The position numbers and the translations under genes were made by a program. A stretch of DNA of 64,000 nt from Strongylocentrotus purpuratus (Eukaryota > Echinodermata > Echinoidea > Camarodonta > Strongylocentrotidae). The notes under the pieces are model-generated. The model ran no database searches and was not told the origin of the DNA. It saw nothing but the letters and a program-made list of their open reading frames with translations. Shown here one piece after another: positions 11,734 through 23,766 of the stretch. Every line of letters begins with the position of its first letter. The stretch's first letter is position 1. The stretch lies in the NCBI RefSeq assembly GCF_000002235.5, contig NW_022145611.1:1974754-2038753 (forward strand), read 5' to 3'.

Positions 11734-12423
11734 CAGGCGCGGATCCAGGATTTCTTAGGGGGGGGGGGGGGCAAAATGTGAAATTATGCGAGCCAAATAT
11801 TGGTTCGTAATGGTGACCAGCAGTGACGTAATTGGGGGTGGGTGGGTGGGTGCAGGGAGGGGCGATTTCCCCCTCCCTCCTCCGCGAAACGCGGAAGCTT
11901 TGACATTTCAATAAATTATTAAAGAAAGAAGACGATTTGCTGTACCGTTCCCAAAAATAATCCTCGTCTGAATTGAGTTTTCTTCCTCCCGCGCTAAGCG
12001 GAAGCTTACGTTTCATTAAATCATTAGAGAAAGAAGACGATTTGTTGTGTGGTTATCCCCTTTTTTTCTTTCCCTATCCTTGCTTCTCTTTTATTTTTTG
12101 ATTGGGGGGGGGGGGCAACAGCCTGAGAGGCAAGTCCTTTTGCCCCCCCGATCTACTTCTTCCCTCTTTTCTTTTCTTCTTCCTCTTCTTTTTTCCCTTT
12201 CTCTCCTCTTTCCCTTTCACTTCTTTCCTTCTCTCTCTCTCTTTTTTTTTTTTTTTTTTTGCTGGGGGGGGGGGGGCCAAGGCCCGCTCGCCCCCCCCCC
12301 CTGGATCCGCGCCTGTATTCACCTGTATACCTGTCTTTTCGGGCTCCTTATAGTAAGACAATGTCTTGTAATGCCCTTCAATAGTTCATCAATACACCAC
12401 TGCAAGAGCCTTATACCACAGGG

Positions 12424-13208
12424 CACTGGCGTACTGGAGGGGGCGCTAGCCCCCCCCCCCCCCCCCTCCCCCCCCCCCCAAAAAAAATTGAACCATGACT
12501 TATTATTAATTCCATACAAGTGATTTATAATTGTTCGTGATATCACATGATTTTCAACTGAATTCAGATTAGGATTGAGAGTATAGAACGGTAAAACCTA
12601 TCGTTTTCTTTCTCTAATAATTTAATGAAACGTTAAAAGCTTCCGCGCCACGCGCGGGATTGGCGAAATTGATTTCAGACAAGGATTAAGAGTAATAATA
12701 AAATTAAACTTTAAAACCTCCGCGCTTCACGCGGGAGGGGGAACTGAATACAGACAAGGACACGATACAACGAATCGTCTTCTTTCTCTAATAATTTATT
12801 GAAACTTCAAAGCTTCCGCGCTTCGTGCTGGAGGGGGCGAAACTGAATTCAGACAAGGATTAAGAGTCGAGAACGGTATAATGAATCGTCTTCTTTCTCT
12901 AATAATTAAAGGAAATGTCATAGCTTCTGCGCTTCGCGCGGGAGGGGTGAAACAAAAACTAAGAGTCGAGAACGGTACAACGGATCGTCTTCTTTCCCTA
13001 ATAATTTAATGAAGTGTCAAAGCTTCCGCGCTTCGCACGAGAGGGGAAAAATAACTTAGTTTCTTGCCCCGGGTTTATAGGGTTAATTTTGTAGACATTG
13101 GGACATTGGCATTAACATATTTGTCGGTAATTGGTGGCTAGTTTTGTTGTTAATCGGTGGCCTCTACACCCCCTCCCCCACTGAAAAAGTTCTATCGACG
13201 CTCCTAAT
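12424..13208 (-). mobile_element. Decayed hAT-like element with GC-hairpin repeats
   Basis: It starts with CACTGGCGTACTGGAG and a long C-run, contains about five GC-hairpin units (12590-13050), and ends with a 140-bp tail nearly identical in order to the right tail of the intact element at 17820-17957 (CGGGTTTATAGGGTT, GTCGGTAATTGGTGGCTAG, GGCCTCTACACC, CACTGAAAA). The right terminus is worn (CGACGCTCC), and no target duplication was found. Confidence 0.55.
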
Positions 13209-13599
13209 AACAACACAGTTTATACACTCGACATAATTTTTGCAAGTACTACTGGTGAAGTACCGGACCACATGCAGTCTTTGTGCATTGTGCAGCAGCG
13301 CAGCTTATACAACGTCTCACGACGTGACAGATCACTTTTCGCTAACTTCTAACCAATCAGAAACCCTCGTTTTTTCTCCCAGGAAGTGCCGGTGGATATT
13401 AATGCGCCACATGTGGTTCTCAAATTGCAAAAGATCCCTACTCTTGAAGGGGGTAGGAGAAAGCAATTATACGTCATATTACTCCTTGAAGTGCCTGAAA
13501 ATGCGTCTATAATGTGGTTCTAAAATTACAAATGCTTTCTTCTCCCAGACCCACCCCCGCTTGGTCGCTCCGCTCCGATTCCGCTAAAGCCTCGCTCTG

Positions 13600-13849
13600 T
13601 CGCTTCATCGCTTTACATAATTATATTTCACCCTAAGCCATTTTGTGTCCCCCCCCCCCCGGTAAGATATTCCTGGATCCGCCACTGCGATGCACATACC
13701 CCTTGAGCTTCGAGGGCTCCGCCTACTTGACCCACGCTGGGGCCCTGCCCTTAGACCCCACTTTGAAAAACGTTCAGCGGGGCGCCTGCATGTAAGAGTG
13801 GGGTGATTTTTTTTTGTCAGCCCCCCCCCAACGTTTTTGCTCATTACGC
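13600..13849. mobile_element. hAT-like right end and flanking repeat
   Basis: A C-run followed by CCTGGATCCGCCACTG (ending near 13687) matches the right terminus type of other hAT-like copies in the window. No partner end with a matching duplication was found. A second C-run lies at 13820-13830. Confidence 0.45.
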
Positions 13850-13937
13850 TACTGCCAGAGGGCACCGTAGCACATCGACTTGGTTTCGAATCCAGGACCT
13901 TCTGGTTACGGGACCACTGAGCCATTGCACCTCCCCG
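13850..13937 (-). repeat. tRNA-derived SINE head
   Basis: On the minus strand this reads TGGCTCAGTGGTC (box A-like), then GGATTCGAAACC (box B-like) at tRNA spacing. It cannot form a full tRNA cloverleaf and sits in repeat DNA, so it is a SINE promoter remnant. Confidence 0.55.
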
Positions 13938-14461
13938 TTTAATTGTAACTAGATAATAACCTAAATCCTTTTAAAGCTGAAATATTGTTCTTTACTCTCA
14001 TATAATTATGTCATATGCCGAAACTCTTTGTCTGGGTTTTATTGTTTCAGATTGGCCAAAATGTGTTTCAATTGTGAAGGCTTTTTCAATCAATCGTATG
14101 ACGGTTCTAAATAATGACTTGTGCCATTTCAAAGCGCTGAATACGATTTGCCTTTTACTTTCATGAATTGTGTGTCATAATTATGCTGAAACTTTTTGTC
14201 GATGTTTTATTTACATTGAAGTTAAGGCTTAATCCGGCATAACGGAGGGCTTATCCACACTGTACGACAATATTGACCAAAATGCCTTTGTCTATTTTGA
14301 AGGATTTAAAAACAATCGTATGACATCGTATGACAACTAAATAATGACCTACACCATATAGAGCTAAAATATATATCCATTTTACTTGTCTCATATATGT
14401 CGTATATACCGTTTTTTTTTTAAATTTAGGTCTTACCTGATAGAATACAAATTTCATCATG

Positions 14462-14760
14462 CCCGGCCCGTCTTCAAATTTGCCCCATTTACTTTGACAA
14501 GCTCCCCTTTACCTGTGCTGAGTGCTCCTTTTATTTGTACACGTGCTCCCTTTTCCTTTCTATAAAGTGCCCCTTTTCCTTCTGATAAGTGTCGCCTTTT
14601 CCTTTCTCCATAACTGTACATGTGCCCCCCCCCCCCCCCCTAATTTAAAGCGACTAAGACCAACTTATTCTAAAATTTCCCTCAATGAACGGATTATTTT
14701 CACTATTTATACAAAATCGTCTTAGTCGCACTGCGACCTCGCAAATCTTTTTATTTTATT
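14462..14760 (+). repeat. GTGCCCCTTTTCC-type degenerate minisatellite, locus 1
   Basis: Degenerate units of about 25-30 bp (GATAAGTGCCCCTTTTCC-like). They are followed by TTTAAAGCGACTAAGACCAA and then GCGACCTCGCAAAT. The same order occurs at 24340-25220 and 50750-51740. Confidence 0.7.
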
Positions 14761-15524
14761 TTATAAGGTACTAATGAATTATGCCTATACTAAATTTGTA
14801 AGTGCACATATTTTTACCTCAGAAGTTGTTATACCTCTGGCATATTTATCTCTAACATGTTTGCCTCTAAATTTTTAACTCTAGCATTTTTTTTTACCTC
14901 TGGCATTTTTATCTGTGACAATATTTTTATCTCTGACATTTGAGCTCTGACAATTTTTACCACTGACATAATGATTTACCTTGCACCGACTAAACTACGT
15001 AGACCTTGCGCGTTCCCAAAAAGGGCGTAGTATAATCTCAACTTAGACTTGAAATTTAAAAAAAAATCAGCGCTTGAAAAATATCATTATATAGGATATT
15101 TTATTCTGCTACAATATGACACATTTTACATCTATTTTTTTAAAGAGAGTTTAGTAATAGCTTTCTTTTATTTTTGTCCCCTTTATCACCCGTGTTACGC
15201 TTTATTTTTTCGTTATCCCTTTTGAAGACACCATAGCATCAAATCTATCTATTGGTAGTGAGCTGCATTATTTACGCTCTCAATGCACGTTAATCATTCG
15301 GATTCACTAATGTGTGCACCAAATCTGGAACTCAGCAATTTTCAGTTCTAGCTGTTAGTCCAACTTCCAAAGAAGGCCTACTGCAGCTCCAGAATTGGAG
15401 TTGGGAATCTATATATTATTGGGCCCTAGCTGATAAGCCTATTTCAGCAAGAAATTCACTGTTCCAGGCCTAATTGTTGATCCTTATTACATATTTAGTT
15501 TAACCGTACTTTTCATTTCACTTG
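14761..15524. other. No gene recognised
   Basis: AT-rich, including a short degenerate run of TTTTTACCTCTGACAT-like units near 14815-14985. Nothing coding was seen. Confidence 0.4.
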
Positions 15525-15600
15525 TTTTGTAAAGCGCTTAGAAACTGTACTTGTATACCAGCGCTATATAAATCTTAAATATTATTATTATTATTATTAA
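15525..15600 (+). repeat. SINE 3' tail
   Basis: It reads GTAAAGCGCTTAGAAAC, then CAGCGCTATATAAA, ending in ATT triplets. The same tail closes the full SINE at 23784-24125. Confidence 0.7.
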
Positions 15601-15894
15601 TTCGTACGGGGGTCGGACAACGTTCCTTCTCCCCATTTATCATTTTGTAAATTTTGTTTTTTAATGAATGAGCAACATTTTTTTTTTTACGATTCACAGT
15701 TTTGATTGACAATGACCAGATATGTGCATTATAATGCATGCATACTCTACAGATTCATAATCAGAATAGTGTTCAAATTTTGCTCTCATGCAGTAAGGTT
15801 TCACTGTGGGATCAGGGGCGTCGCCAAAGGGGGGGTGCGACACCCCCCCCCCCCCACCTGTCAGGATATTGTCGGTAAAATTGCGCTGCCGTCG

Positions 15895-16130
15895 GGAAAA
15901 AGAGAAAAGGGGGAGGGAAAAAAAGAGAGGGAAAAAAAAGAGGAAAGGGAAAGAAAACAAAAAAAAGGAAAAGAAAAGAAAGAAAGGAAAAGAAAGGAAA
16001 GAAAGGAAAAGAAAGGAAAGAAAAGAGAAGAAAGAAAGAGAAAAAAGAAAAAGAGGGAGGAGAGGAAAGAAAGGAAAAGAAAGAAAAAAAAAAAAGGAAA
16101 AAAGAAGAAAAAAGGGTGAAAGGGAAACAA
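15895..16130. repeat. Purine-only GAAA-rich tract
   Basis: About 230 bases of almost pure A/G on the plus strand, mostly GAAAG and GAAAAG steps. Long ORFs in several frames (Lys/Arg/Glu or Phe/Ser/Leu only) come from composition alone. Such tracts can form triplex or H-DNA. Confidence 0.9.
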
Positions 16131-16449
16131 AAGAAACGGGGGATGAAAGAGCCTGAGAGTAAAGAAAGAGGGGTTGTTGGGTGGTGTCGTCTCGTCGAGG
16201 GAGCAAGAAGACACGGGTAAATATGTTGCTGTGTCGGGTCAGCTGTGTCGGTATTCTTGCTCGATCGTCGTGTACTATATCAATGCAGAAGTTTGAAGTC
16301 GGTGATATGTATATTGTCGGTCGGCCGACAAGTTTTTTTTCCCTACGAACTGTGACTTCTTATCCGCTGTGACGATTTCATGAGTGACAACAACTACAAT
16401 ACTTGTATTTTCTTGAAGTTTCACTTGCCTATAATATCAGCTAAAGAAA

Positions 16450-17610
16450 TCAGAGGTTTAAAATTTTCGGGAAACTAAATTCAAACAAGGTTTAATAGTC
16501 AACAACGGTACGACGAATCGTCTTCCTTTCTTTATATTGTGATGAAACGCCAAAAATTCCGCGCTTCGCGCGGAAAGGGGAACTTCATTTAGACGAGTCG
16601 AGAACGGTACAACGAATCGTGTTCTTTCTCTAATAATTTCAGGAAACGTCAAAGCTTCCGCGCTTAGCGCGAGAGGGGGAAACTTAATTTAGACAAAATT
16701 AATAGGGCTTATTTAGAGTCGAAAACGGTACAACGAATCGTGTTCTTTTTCTTATAATTTAAGGAAACGTCAAAGCTTCTGCGCTTCGCGCGAGAGGGGG
16801 AAACTGAATTCAGACAAAATTAATAGGGCTTATTTATAGTCAAAACGGTACAACAAATCGTGTTCTTTCTCTAATAATTTAAGGAAACGTCAAAGCTTCC
16901 GCGCTTCGCGCGAGAGGGGGAAACTGAATTCAGATGAATAGGGCTTAATAAGATTCGAAAACGGTACGACCAATCGTCTTCCTTTCTCTATATTGTGATG
17001 AAACGCTAAAAATACCGCGCTTCGCGCGGAAGGGGAAAATTTCGTTTAGACGAGTCGAGAACGGTACGACGAATCGTCTTCTTTCTCTAATAATTTAAGG
17101 AAACGTCAAAGCTTCCGCGCTTCGCGCGAGAGGGGGGAACTGAATTCACACAAAATTAATAGGGCTTATTTAGAGTCGAAAACGGTAAAACGAATCGTGT
17201 TCTTTCTCTAATAATTTAAGGAAACGTCAAAGCTTCCGCGCTTCGCGCGAGAGGGGGAAACTAAATTCAGACAAAAATAATAGGGCTTATTTAGAGTCAA
17301 AACGGTACAACGAATTGTGTTCTTTCTCTAATAATATGAGGAAACGTCAAAGCTTTCGCGCTTCGCGCGAGAGGGGGAAACTGAATTCAGATAAATAGGG
17401 CTTATTAAGAGTCGAAAACGGTACGACCAATCGTCTTCTTTCTCTAATAATTTAATGAAACGTCAAAATTTCCGCGCTTCGCGCGGGAGGGGGAAGCTTC
17501 ATTCAGATAAGGATTAAGAGTCGAGAACAGTACACCAAAACGTCTGCTTTTTCTCATAATTTAATGAAACGTCAAAGCTTCCGCGCTTCGCGCGAGAGGG
17601 GGCCCATCAC
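16450..17610 (-). repeat. GC-hairpin tandem repeat inside the hAT-like element
   Basis: About ten units of roughly 105-125 bp. Each carries AAACGTCAAAGCTTCCGC, then GCGCTTCGCGCGAGAGGGGG and AACGGTACAACGAATCGT. The motif CCGCGCTTCGCGCGG is a perfect 6-bp stem with a 3-base loop. Orientation is opposite to the array at 7.4-8.0 kb. Confidence 0.88.
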
Positions 17611-17969
17611 CCACACCCCACTAATGAGCGCGCTTTTAAGTGTTTCTATTGCTCACTACCGCCCCTTCCTAAAATAAGATCCTAGCTCCGCGCCTGCATT
17701 AAAATATATAGCTATGATGCTGACTAAATTGAAGAAATAATTCGTATATTTATGTCGTCGAGGAAAATGACCATTTTGCGCATATGCAAATACTATAGAT
17801 AGTCCATAGGAAAAACAATTTAGCCTTCGGCACCGGGTTTATAGGGTTGAATTTGTAGATATTGGACATTCAATTTTGTCGGTAATTGGTGGCTAGTTTT
17901 GTCGGTAATTGTTGGCCTCTACACCCCCCCACTGAAAAGGGTCTAGCGACGCCCCTGTGTGGGATATGC

Positions 17970-18245
17970 CCAGGCGCGCCGGAATTAGTTTGGGATTGGG
18001 GGGGGGGGGACAAACATTCCACGGGGCTCAAGTTTTAACGACCAGGTAGAGGGACTGAAACGAGTGGAGCATAAATTGACGTGGGGTCCAGGAGCGGAGC
18101 CCCGGAAGCTCAGGGATTTTAGGCAATAAATAACGGTAAGATAAGGATATTTAGAGAGCAACAGAGAGAGAGAGAGAGAGAGAGATACAGAGAGAGAAAC
18201 AATAATATCTCATGTCATCTTTCCGTATGTGACATTTTACTAAAT
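17970..18245. repeat. G-run repeat fragment and (GA)n
   Basis: It begins CAGGCGCGCCGGAATTAG and a G-run. It then carries the GGAAGCTCAGGG-type unit also seen at 8.2-9.9 kb, and a (GA)n tract near 18158-18186. Confidence 0.6.
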
Positions 18246-18249
18246 CAGG

Positions 18250-19700
18250 TTTTTATTTTTCAGGATTAATAATCCTGGTATAAGAGGTATAAGCGTAGGA
18301 AACAATACAAGTCCTTTTCATTTGAAATTATTACAATACGCAGATGACACTGTTTTCTTACTAGATAATGAAGAATCTTTGAATGTAGTTTTGATTAAGA
18401 AAATTTGTTGAAGTCGCAGGCCGTAAATTAAATATGGATAAAACGACACTAACATGGATTGGTGATTAACATGAAAGATGGAATATATTGGATAACACAC
18501 TGTCATGGTGTGACGAGCCTGTAAAGTACCTTGGCATGCTGATTTCAAAAGATTAAGAAAAAGCCATACAGATCTTGTTGGATAGTACAATGGAGAAAAT
18601 GAAAAAACAACTAGATAATTGGAGAATAAGAAATCTGACAATATTTGGAAGATTAGTTGTGGTGAAGACACGAGCAATTAGCTTGGTGATTCATCTTTTA
18701 ATGTTTGAAACTGTTCCAAAAATCTATGTCCAAAAAATGAATTAATTATTTTTCAAGTTTACTTGGCAGGGGAAAAGAGAAAAAGTATGGAGAATTGATA
18801 TGTTTTAAAATGTTAAGGATGGCGTTGTAAGTATGATGGACGTTGAAACCAAGATTATGAGTTTCAGATTGCGTTGGCAAGGGCGAATTACTGATGAGTA
18901 AAGGGGAATATAGTTAAAAAAAATACCTCATTGGAAATCTTATGGTTTCATCAAGACATTATTTTCCAAAATAAAATTGGTGTTCTTTAAGAACTAGTTT
19001 AAAATTGATATTTTCTATGTAAAAGGCATTTTTAGAAATGGTACCCTTAGAAGTAGTTCTCAAATTGGGTATGAATAAAAACAGGGGAAATCCAATGTAT
19101 TGTTTGACTTTGCAAAACTTAAAAAAGCGATTCCAAAACAGTTGCTTACCAAGAACAAATTAAAAAATTTCAGGAATTCTTAGAAGAGGCAAAATAAAAA
19201 AAAAGGCTGAATGAGTAACTAGTAAACAATACTATGACATGCTTTACGCCTAGATGGTGGGGTTGCTAGATGTCGTCCATTTTGGGGAAAGCTTTTAGTT
19301 AAAGATATCAATTGGCCAAATTGATTTAAAAGAAATGTAATTAACATTAATGATAATAAACTAAAAGAATTTTACTTTTGAAGTAGAATTGTGCACCTGA
19401 TGATACGTGTAAAACTTGTGAAACAAGTGAAGATATTGTTCATGCGTTTATATCATGTAAATGTAATGACTCCTTCAAATCATATTTATGCTGGTTGATA
19501 GAAAAAGTGTTTAATACAGAAATAACAATTACAGCAGATCATCTCATCAAAGTAGGTGAGGAAAATTCAACAGATCACTTAATTTCCGTTGTAATTTTGG
19601 TCAATATATAAAATGATACAATTACGCAACAAAAAGGGGTACGATCTCAGAAAATCTGGATTGAAGTATATCTTTATTTCAGAGCTTAGAAAAAGAATTG
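18250..19700 (+). mobile_element. Decayed L1/Tx1-like LINE (RT to C-terminal zinc region)
   Basis: Reading across frames gives, in order, LLQYADDTVFLLD (RT catalytic block, about 18322-18370), KYLGMLISKD, and MKKQLDNWRIRNLTIFGR (the thumb-region block of L1/Tx1-type elements, about 18595-18650). Near 19395-19460 comes a Cys/His cluster TCKTC...VHAFISC, like the C-terminal zinc motif of these LINEs. Several in-frame stops and shifts make it non-functional. No 5' ORF1 was seen. Both ends are approximate. Confidence 0.75.
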
Positions 19701-19859
19701 AAATTAATCAAAATCGAAGGAATAAAAACAAATCAATATATATGATTTTCCTAATCGACTATCAGAGTACATTTGAAACAAGTAGGTAACAGTCTATATT
19801 ATGTTACATTTGGTTGTCCCGTAATAATGTACAGGTGTACTTATTAAGTTTAGAAATCA

Positions 19860-20420
19860 AAATAAGTTCTTTGGGTTTCACGGTAATAATAACAGTGCCC
19901 TCAACCGTATTATGATTATAGTCAAGAAAGAATTTTTTGCAGCCAAATGCAAACAGTGTTTGCCAGTTTTTGAAAACATAATATCAGCGATAAAGTGTTA
20001 TTATAATATGGAAAAGTATATATGTAGAACAAATCTGAAAGAAAAGAAATTTATGAAAAAGTGGTTATTTTTTGCAAAGTGTTTCTGATTGTTTATTTCT
20101 TCTAAAATCATTTTGCCAACTAAATCTGTGATATATATATTTTTAAAATAAAGTGAACTTCAATTCGTAACTGATATCTATAAATGTACTTCCTTATCAT
20201 ACTTTGAATGGCCAAGAATATTTTTTTGAAATCCTGCATGTAAAAATCAATTCTTGTATACATAATAATGTGAAAGATATTATTTAATAAAGGATCCCTG
20301 TGGAAGGGGGAAGAAAAGAAAATTATTTACGATTCATCCAAAACGGGAAAATGTACATTATGTGTTTGCCACGGAACTTTACAGACCCTACTATCAGTAT
20401 CATATCATCATTGGTATTGT
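19860..20420. other. No gene recognised
   Basis: AT-rich flank of the LINE remnant. It may include the LINE's 3' untranslated region, but no boundary is visible. Confidence 0.35.
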
Positions 20421-20424
20421 TATT

Positions 20425-20432
20425 GTTATTAA

Positions 20433-20470
<38 letters not shown>

Positions 20471-20600
20471 TTGTTATTGTAATATGTATTATTATTAACA
20501 TTATTGTTATTATGGTTATTAATATTGTTATCATTACTATTATTATTATTATGACCATCATCATCACTGTCATCATCATCATCATCACTGTAATATAATG
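20425..20600. repeat. Trinucleotide microsatellite cluster
   Basis: A (TAG)n run followed by ATT, TTA and CAT-type triplet runs. Overlapping ORFs on both strands are artefacts. Confidence 0.9.
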
Positions 20601-20880
20601 GTTTTAAAATCTTATATTAAACTGCATTTAAATTATACTTCATTATTATTATTATTAATTCTGTGCTGTCCTTTTCTCCACTCGTTGAATCATCCTCGAC
20701 AAAATCGAAACGTTTCAGCACACACATAGATCTGGGGTTATGTGCTTAACTTTACATTCGAGTCAACTCATCACTCGCAGTAGAAGTAATTGGTGTCAGA
20801 ATTGAAACCACCCGAGAGTTCATCTCTAATTGGAGTTTCCAATTTGACAACCCTCTCCATCGTCTCTCTTTTCGGCACTC

Positions 20881-21075
20881 TAAGGGCTCGTTCAGATATG
20901 ACTCTCTAAACCACCGCAAAAAAGAACAGGCACTGTTTTTTACGTGTTAATGAATGTCTAAAGCATATTGACCGAGTTCTGTGTTACCAGATACAGAAAG
21001 GTGAAGCGTATTGCCCTTTACGTCATTATGAAAAAAACGCCGCGGTTTTGCCGCCTCATTTCTGAACAAGGCTTA
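20881..21075. mobile_element. Small TIR element upstream of the receptor gene
   Basis: The left end TAAGGGCTCGTTCAGATATG and right end TTTCTGAACAAGGCTTA are inverted with a few mismatches, about 195 bp apart. A related right end (CATATCTGAACGAGCCTTA) occurs at 53376-53394 in the Apaf-like gene. It lies about 240 bp upstream of the proposed receptor start codon. Confidence 0.6.
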
Positions 21076-21315
21076 CTGTCCGATAAATCACCTGGTTATT
21101 ACATTGACTACGGGGTGTAGGTTGATTCTTCACCTTGCAAACCTCTAAACATACTCTTGCGAACTGGCTCCTTTTCTGTAAGCAGAATTAACCTACACAG
21201 TTTTATCCCCATCTCACATTGTATATGCACGGTGAGATTCTCTTCTGTCGAAGTGGAATATGAGTGCTGTAGCTATATTGGATTATATAACTTGTATTAT
21301 TTTTGCTTTACCAGT

Positions 21316-23721
21316 ATGGTAGTCACTGTATGGGCTCTTTTAAACTGGTGGATATGGTGGATGTCCTGTAATTCCGTCAATGGTAAGTATTTTCAAACTG
21401 TTCATTTGTTATTGAATTTGTATCACTGTCTCATGACACTGATGCTCTACATTTTACCAAGATCTGTTTATGAAGATAGAAATGTAAATGTGATATTCGA
21501 AATTGCAATTATGCTTATTCACTTTTTTTAAATGATTGTCCCGGCCATTTTAATCATATCCCATCATTTCTCACCTGATAAGCGGAGGGCCAAAGTCAAT
21601 ATCATGCTTAGATTTTGAGTTGGTTGCCACTTTCACACAAACTAAGCACACTTTCTTTATTCGACAAAAAAATATACAAAATATTTATGAAGTGTTTTGT
21701 TTTGTTTGGCAATCATTTATCCTAACTTTTAACGAAATATCTTCATAATGAAATGAGCATTTGTTTTCTTTTTTCCACTAAATGTTTTTTTAATCTGGTT
21801 AGGATTAAATTCAAGGGATTTACTTGAATACATTTTCCAATTTACATAAGTGTATTCTCTATCTTTTGTTGTAAAAACAACAATTGAAACAATTTTGTGC
21901 ATCTGTTTCAAATCTCACAATATTCATCCCATACCCATCTCCATAATTAGTGTTGTCTTTTTATATTATGCCTTAATTTATTTCAAAAATCGGAACTAGT
22001 TTGCATTCTTAAAACGTCTTGGTAGTTTTTAATCTTAATATTTTTCATTCGATTTTGGGATGCGGGGTGGGTTGGTTACTCGTTTTGAAACCCATCCAGA
22101 ATGTGCAAAGATGTACACTTTATCAAATCTAGGGACTTAACAATTCCAGGATTTCTTCCACATTTACCCCCAAAATACATACATATACTGCATTTATCCA
22201 TAATTTTCTTCAAAATAAAGTTCTTCTTTGGATTATCATCACGTATTGATGATTAAAATCTCAGGCTATTTTGGATGTGCCTCTACATGTCTTTGTGATA
22301 TATTGGCAACTGCCAATGCCCACAATTACTGACACATCTCAAGGTACAAAAGAAGTACTTAATAATTGCTCTTAGCACTCATAATCCGTCCAGTTAATCT
22401 ACCGAAATACTGGACGAAATTATGGCGGACATCCACAAAAAAGCACATTGTCGGCTCAAACTTTTTCATTTTAGACACTACATAACTCCATGGAATTGAC
22501 ATCACCTTAAAGGTATTTTAATTATCCACCATTTGACACCAAATCCACGGTGATGAGAGGTTTGACTTAACATTTATCTTTAAAATTCGATTTTAAACAC
22601 ACCAAACACGTCATCAATACACTACTAACACCTACATGTGTGCATACAGTTAATACACATATTATGGGCGAAAATGTCATATTAGTGGAAATCAAATCAA
22701 CAACTTTGGGTTCTTATAATTTGTCACTGAAAACAGATATTTTCCTTTAACATGGGCACATTTCAGGAAAGTGATGAAAAGGGACAACTCTCCAATTGTG
22801 ATATATGGAAAATAAAGTTTTTTTGAAACAATTCAATATTTCTGGGAAAAAAAATCACCCCCAAAATCATGCTTTCACTTAAAACTGGGATGTTTATTAA
22901 TCCCGATTCCATTGAAATTGGTACAAACATGTAGATAATTTATTATTTGTTGTCTTTCATATGACAACAAACGCAACGTGGTTCGATTTTAAAAAAAAAA
23001 AAAAAAATTCACAGAATACTATTATTCGTAAAAAAAGGGCCGCTTTTTTTTTAGTCACATACGATTTAGGGGTGTTCGCTACAAAAAAAGAAAAAACACC
23101 TCTGAAAAAATATGTGTAATGAAACAATCTTTCGAATTCACAAGATGTGCTCAGTTTGTGTAGTAGTGGTAAGCAACCCCTCTTTTCCGACTTTGGCCCT
23201 CCGCCTATGAAACGAAATGGTAGTAAATCAAGTTCATATTCACAATCGGTGAATAATCATGAAAAAGACATTCACATTGGTCTGTGGAGTTAGAATTTAA
23301 GTCTTTGATTTATGCTTTCGATCCTGAATTTCACTCAATATCCATAGAGGTAATGAGATCTAGATTTTATTCTTTCTTCCTTTTCTTTAGAAGGTTTTTT
23401 TTTCTTCATGTTTCAGTCAACACGAACGATTAGAATTCCTTGTTCAGTCGAACTAATTAAATCATACATGAGCCTCTAAAGTCTATGCTTCTTCTTCTAT
23501 AATTTGTAAAGCTTTTTAGATTTTGTTTACCCTGCCCCCCTCCCCTTCCTCTCTTATTTTCAATATATTTTTCATATATTAGTCGACTTTTTGGTATCCA
23601 TTCTTGATGTTGTAATGTTAACTGCAGCGGTTTTATGTACAATGTTATATACATTATTCCTGTGTAATTCATCTTGGACCGAACATACCATCACTCTTGC
23701 CAGTCAACCCCCCCCCCCCCC

Positions 23722-23766
<45 letters not shown>

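Larger units (their letters stand above)
7206..12323 (+). mobile_element. hAT-like composite, 5.1 kb, perfect 8-bp TSD
   Basis: The left end CAGGCGCGGATACAGG starts at 7214. The right end CCTGGATCCGCGCCTG finishes at 12315. Both are flanked by TATTCACC (7206-7213 and 12316-12323), an 8-bp duplication as hAT elements make. A second left end in the same orientation, CAGGCGCGGATCCAGG, lies at 11734. A right-end-like sequence (GGCTACGCGCCTG) ends near 8133. Neither inner end has a matching TSD. The interior holds several tandem repeat families and no transposase ORF. Either one element grew by internal duplication, or two nearby ends moved as one unit. Confidence 0.7.
15805..17965 (-). mobile_element. 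hAT-like element, 2145 bp, perfect TIR and 8-bp TSD
   Basis: The left end CAGGGGCGTCGC starts at 15813 and the right end GCGACGCCCCTG finishes at 17957, a perfect 12-bp inverted pair. TGTGGGAT flanks both (15805-15812 and 17958-17965). The interior holds a 230-bp purine tract (15895-16130) and about ten GC-hairpin tandem units (16450-17610). No transposase ORF, so it is non-autonomous. Clean ends imply it is fairly young. Confidence 0.92.

Noticed and set aside
12047-12546. 158-residue ORF and its neighbours
   Set aside because: They lie across the hAT-like right end and C/T tracts; no conserved motif.
15694-16214. Long ORFs on both strands rich in Lys/Glu/Arg or Phe/Ser/Leu
   Set aside because: They arise from a pure purine tract inside a hAT-like element and have no domain or splice context.
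20300-20598. ORFs over the triplet repeats
   Set aside because: Simple-sequence artefacts on both strands.
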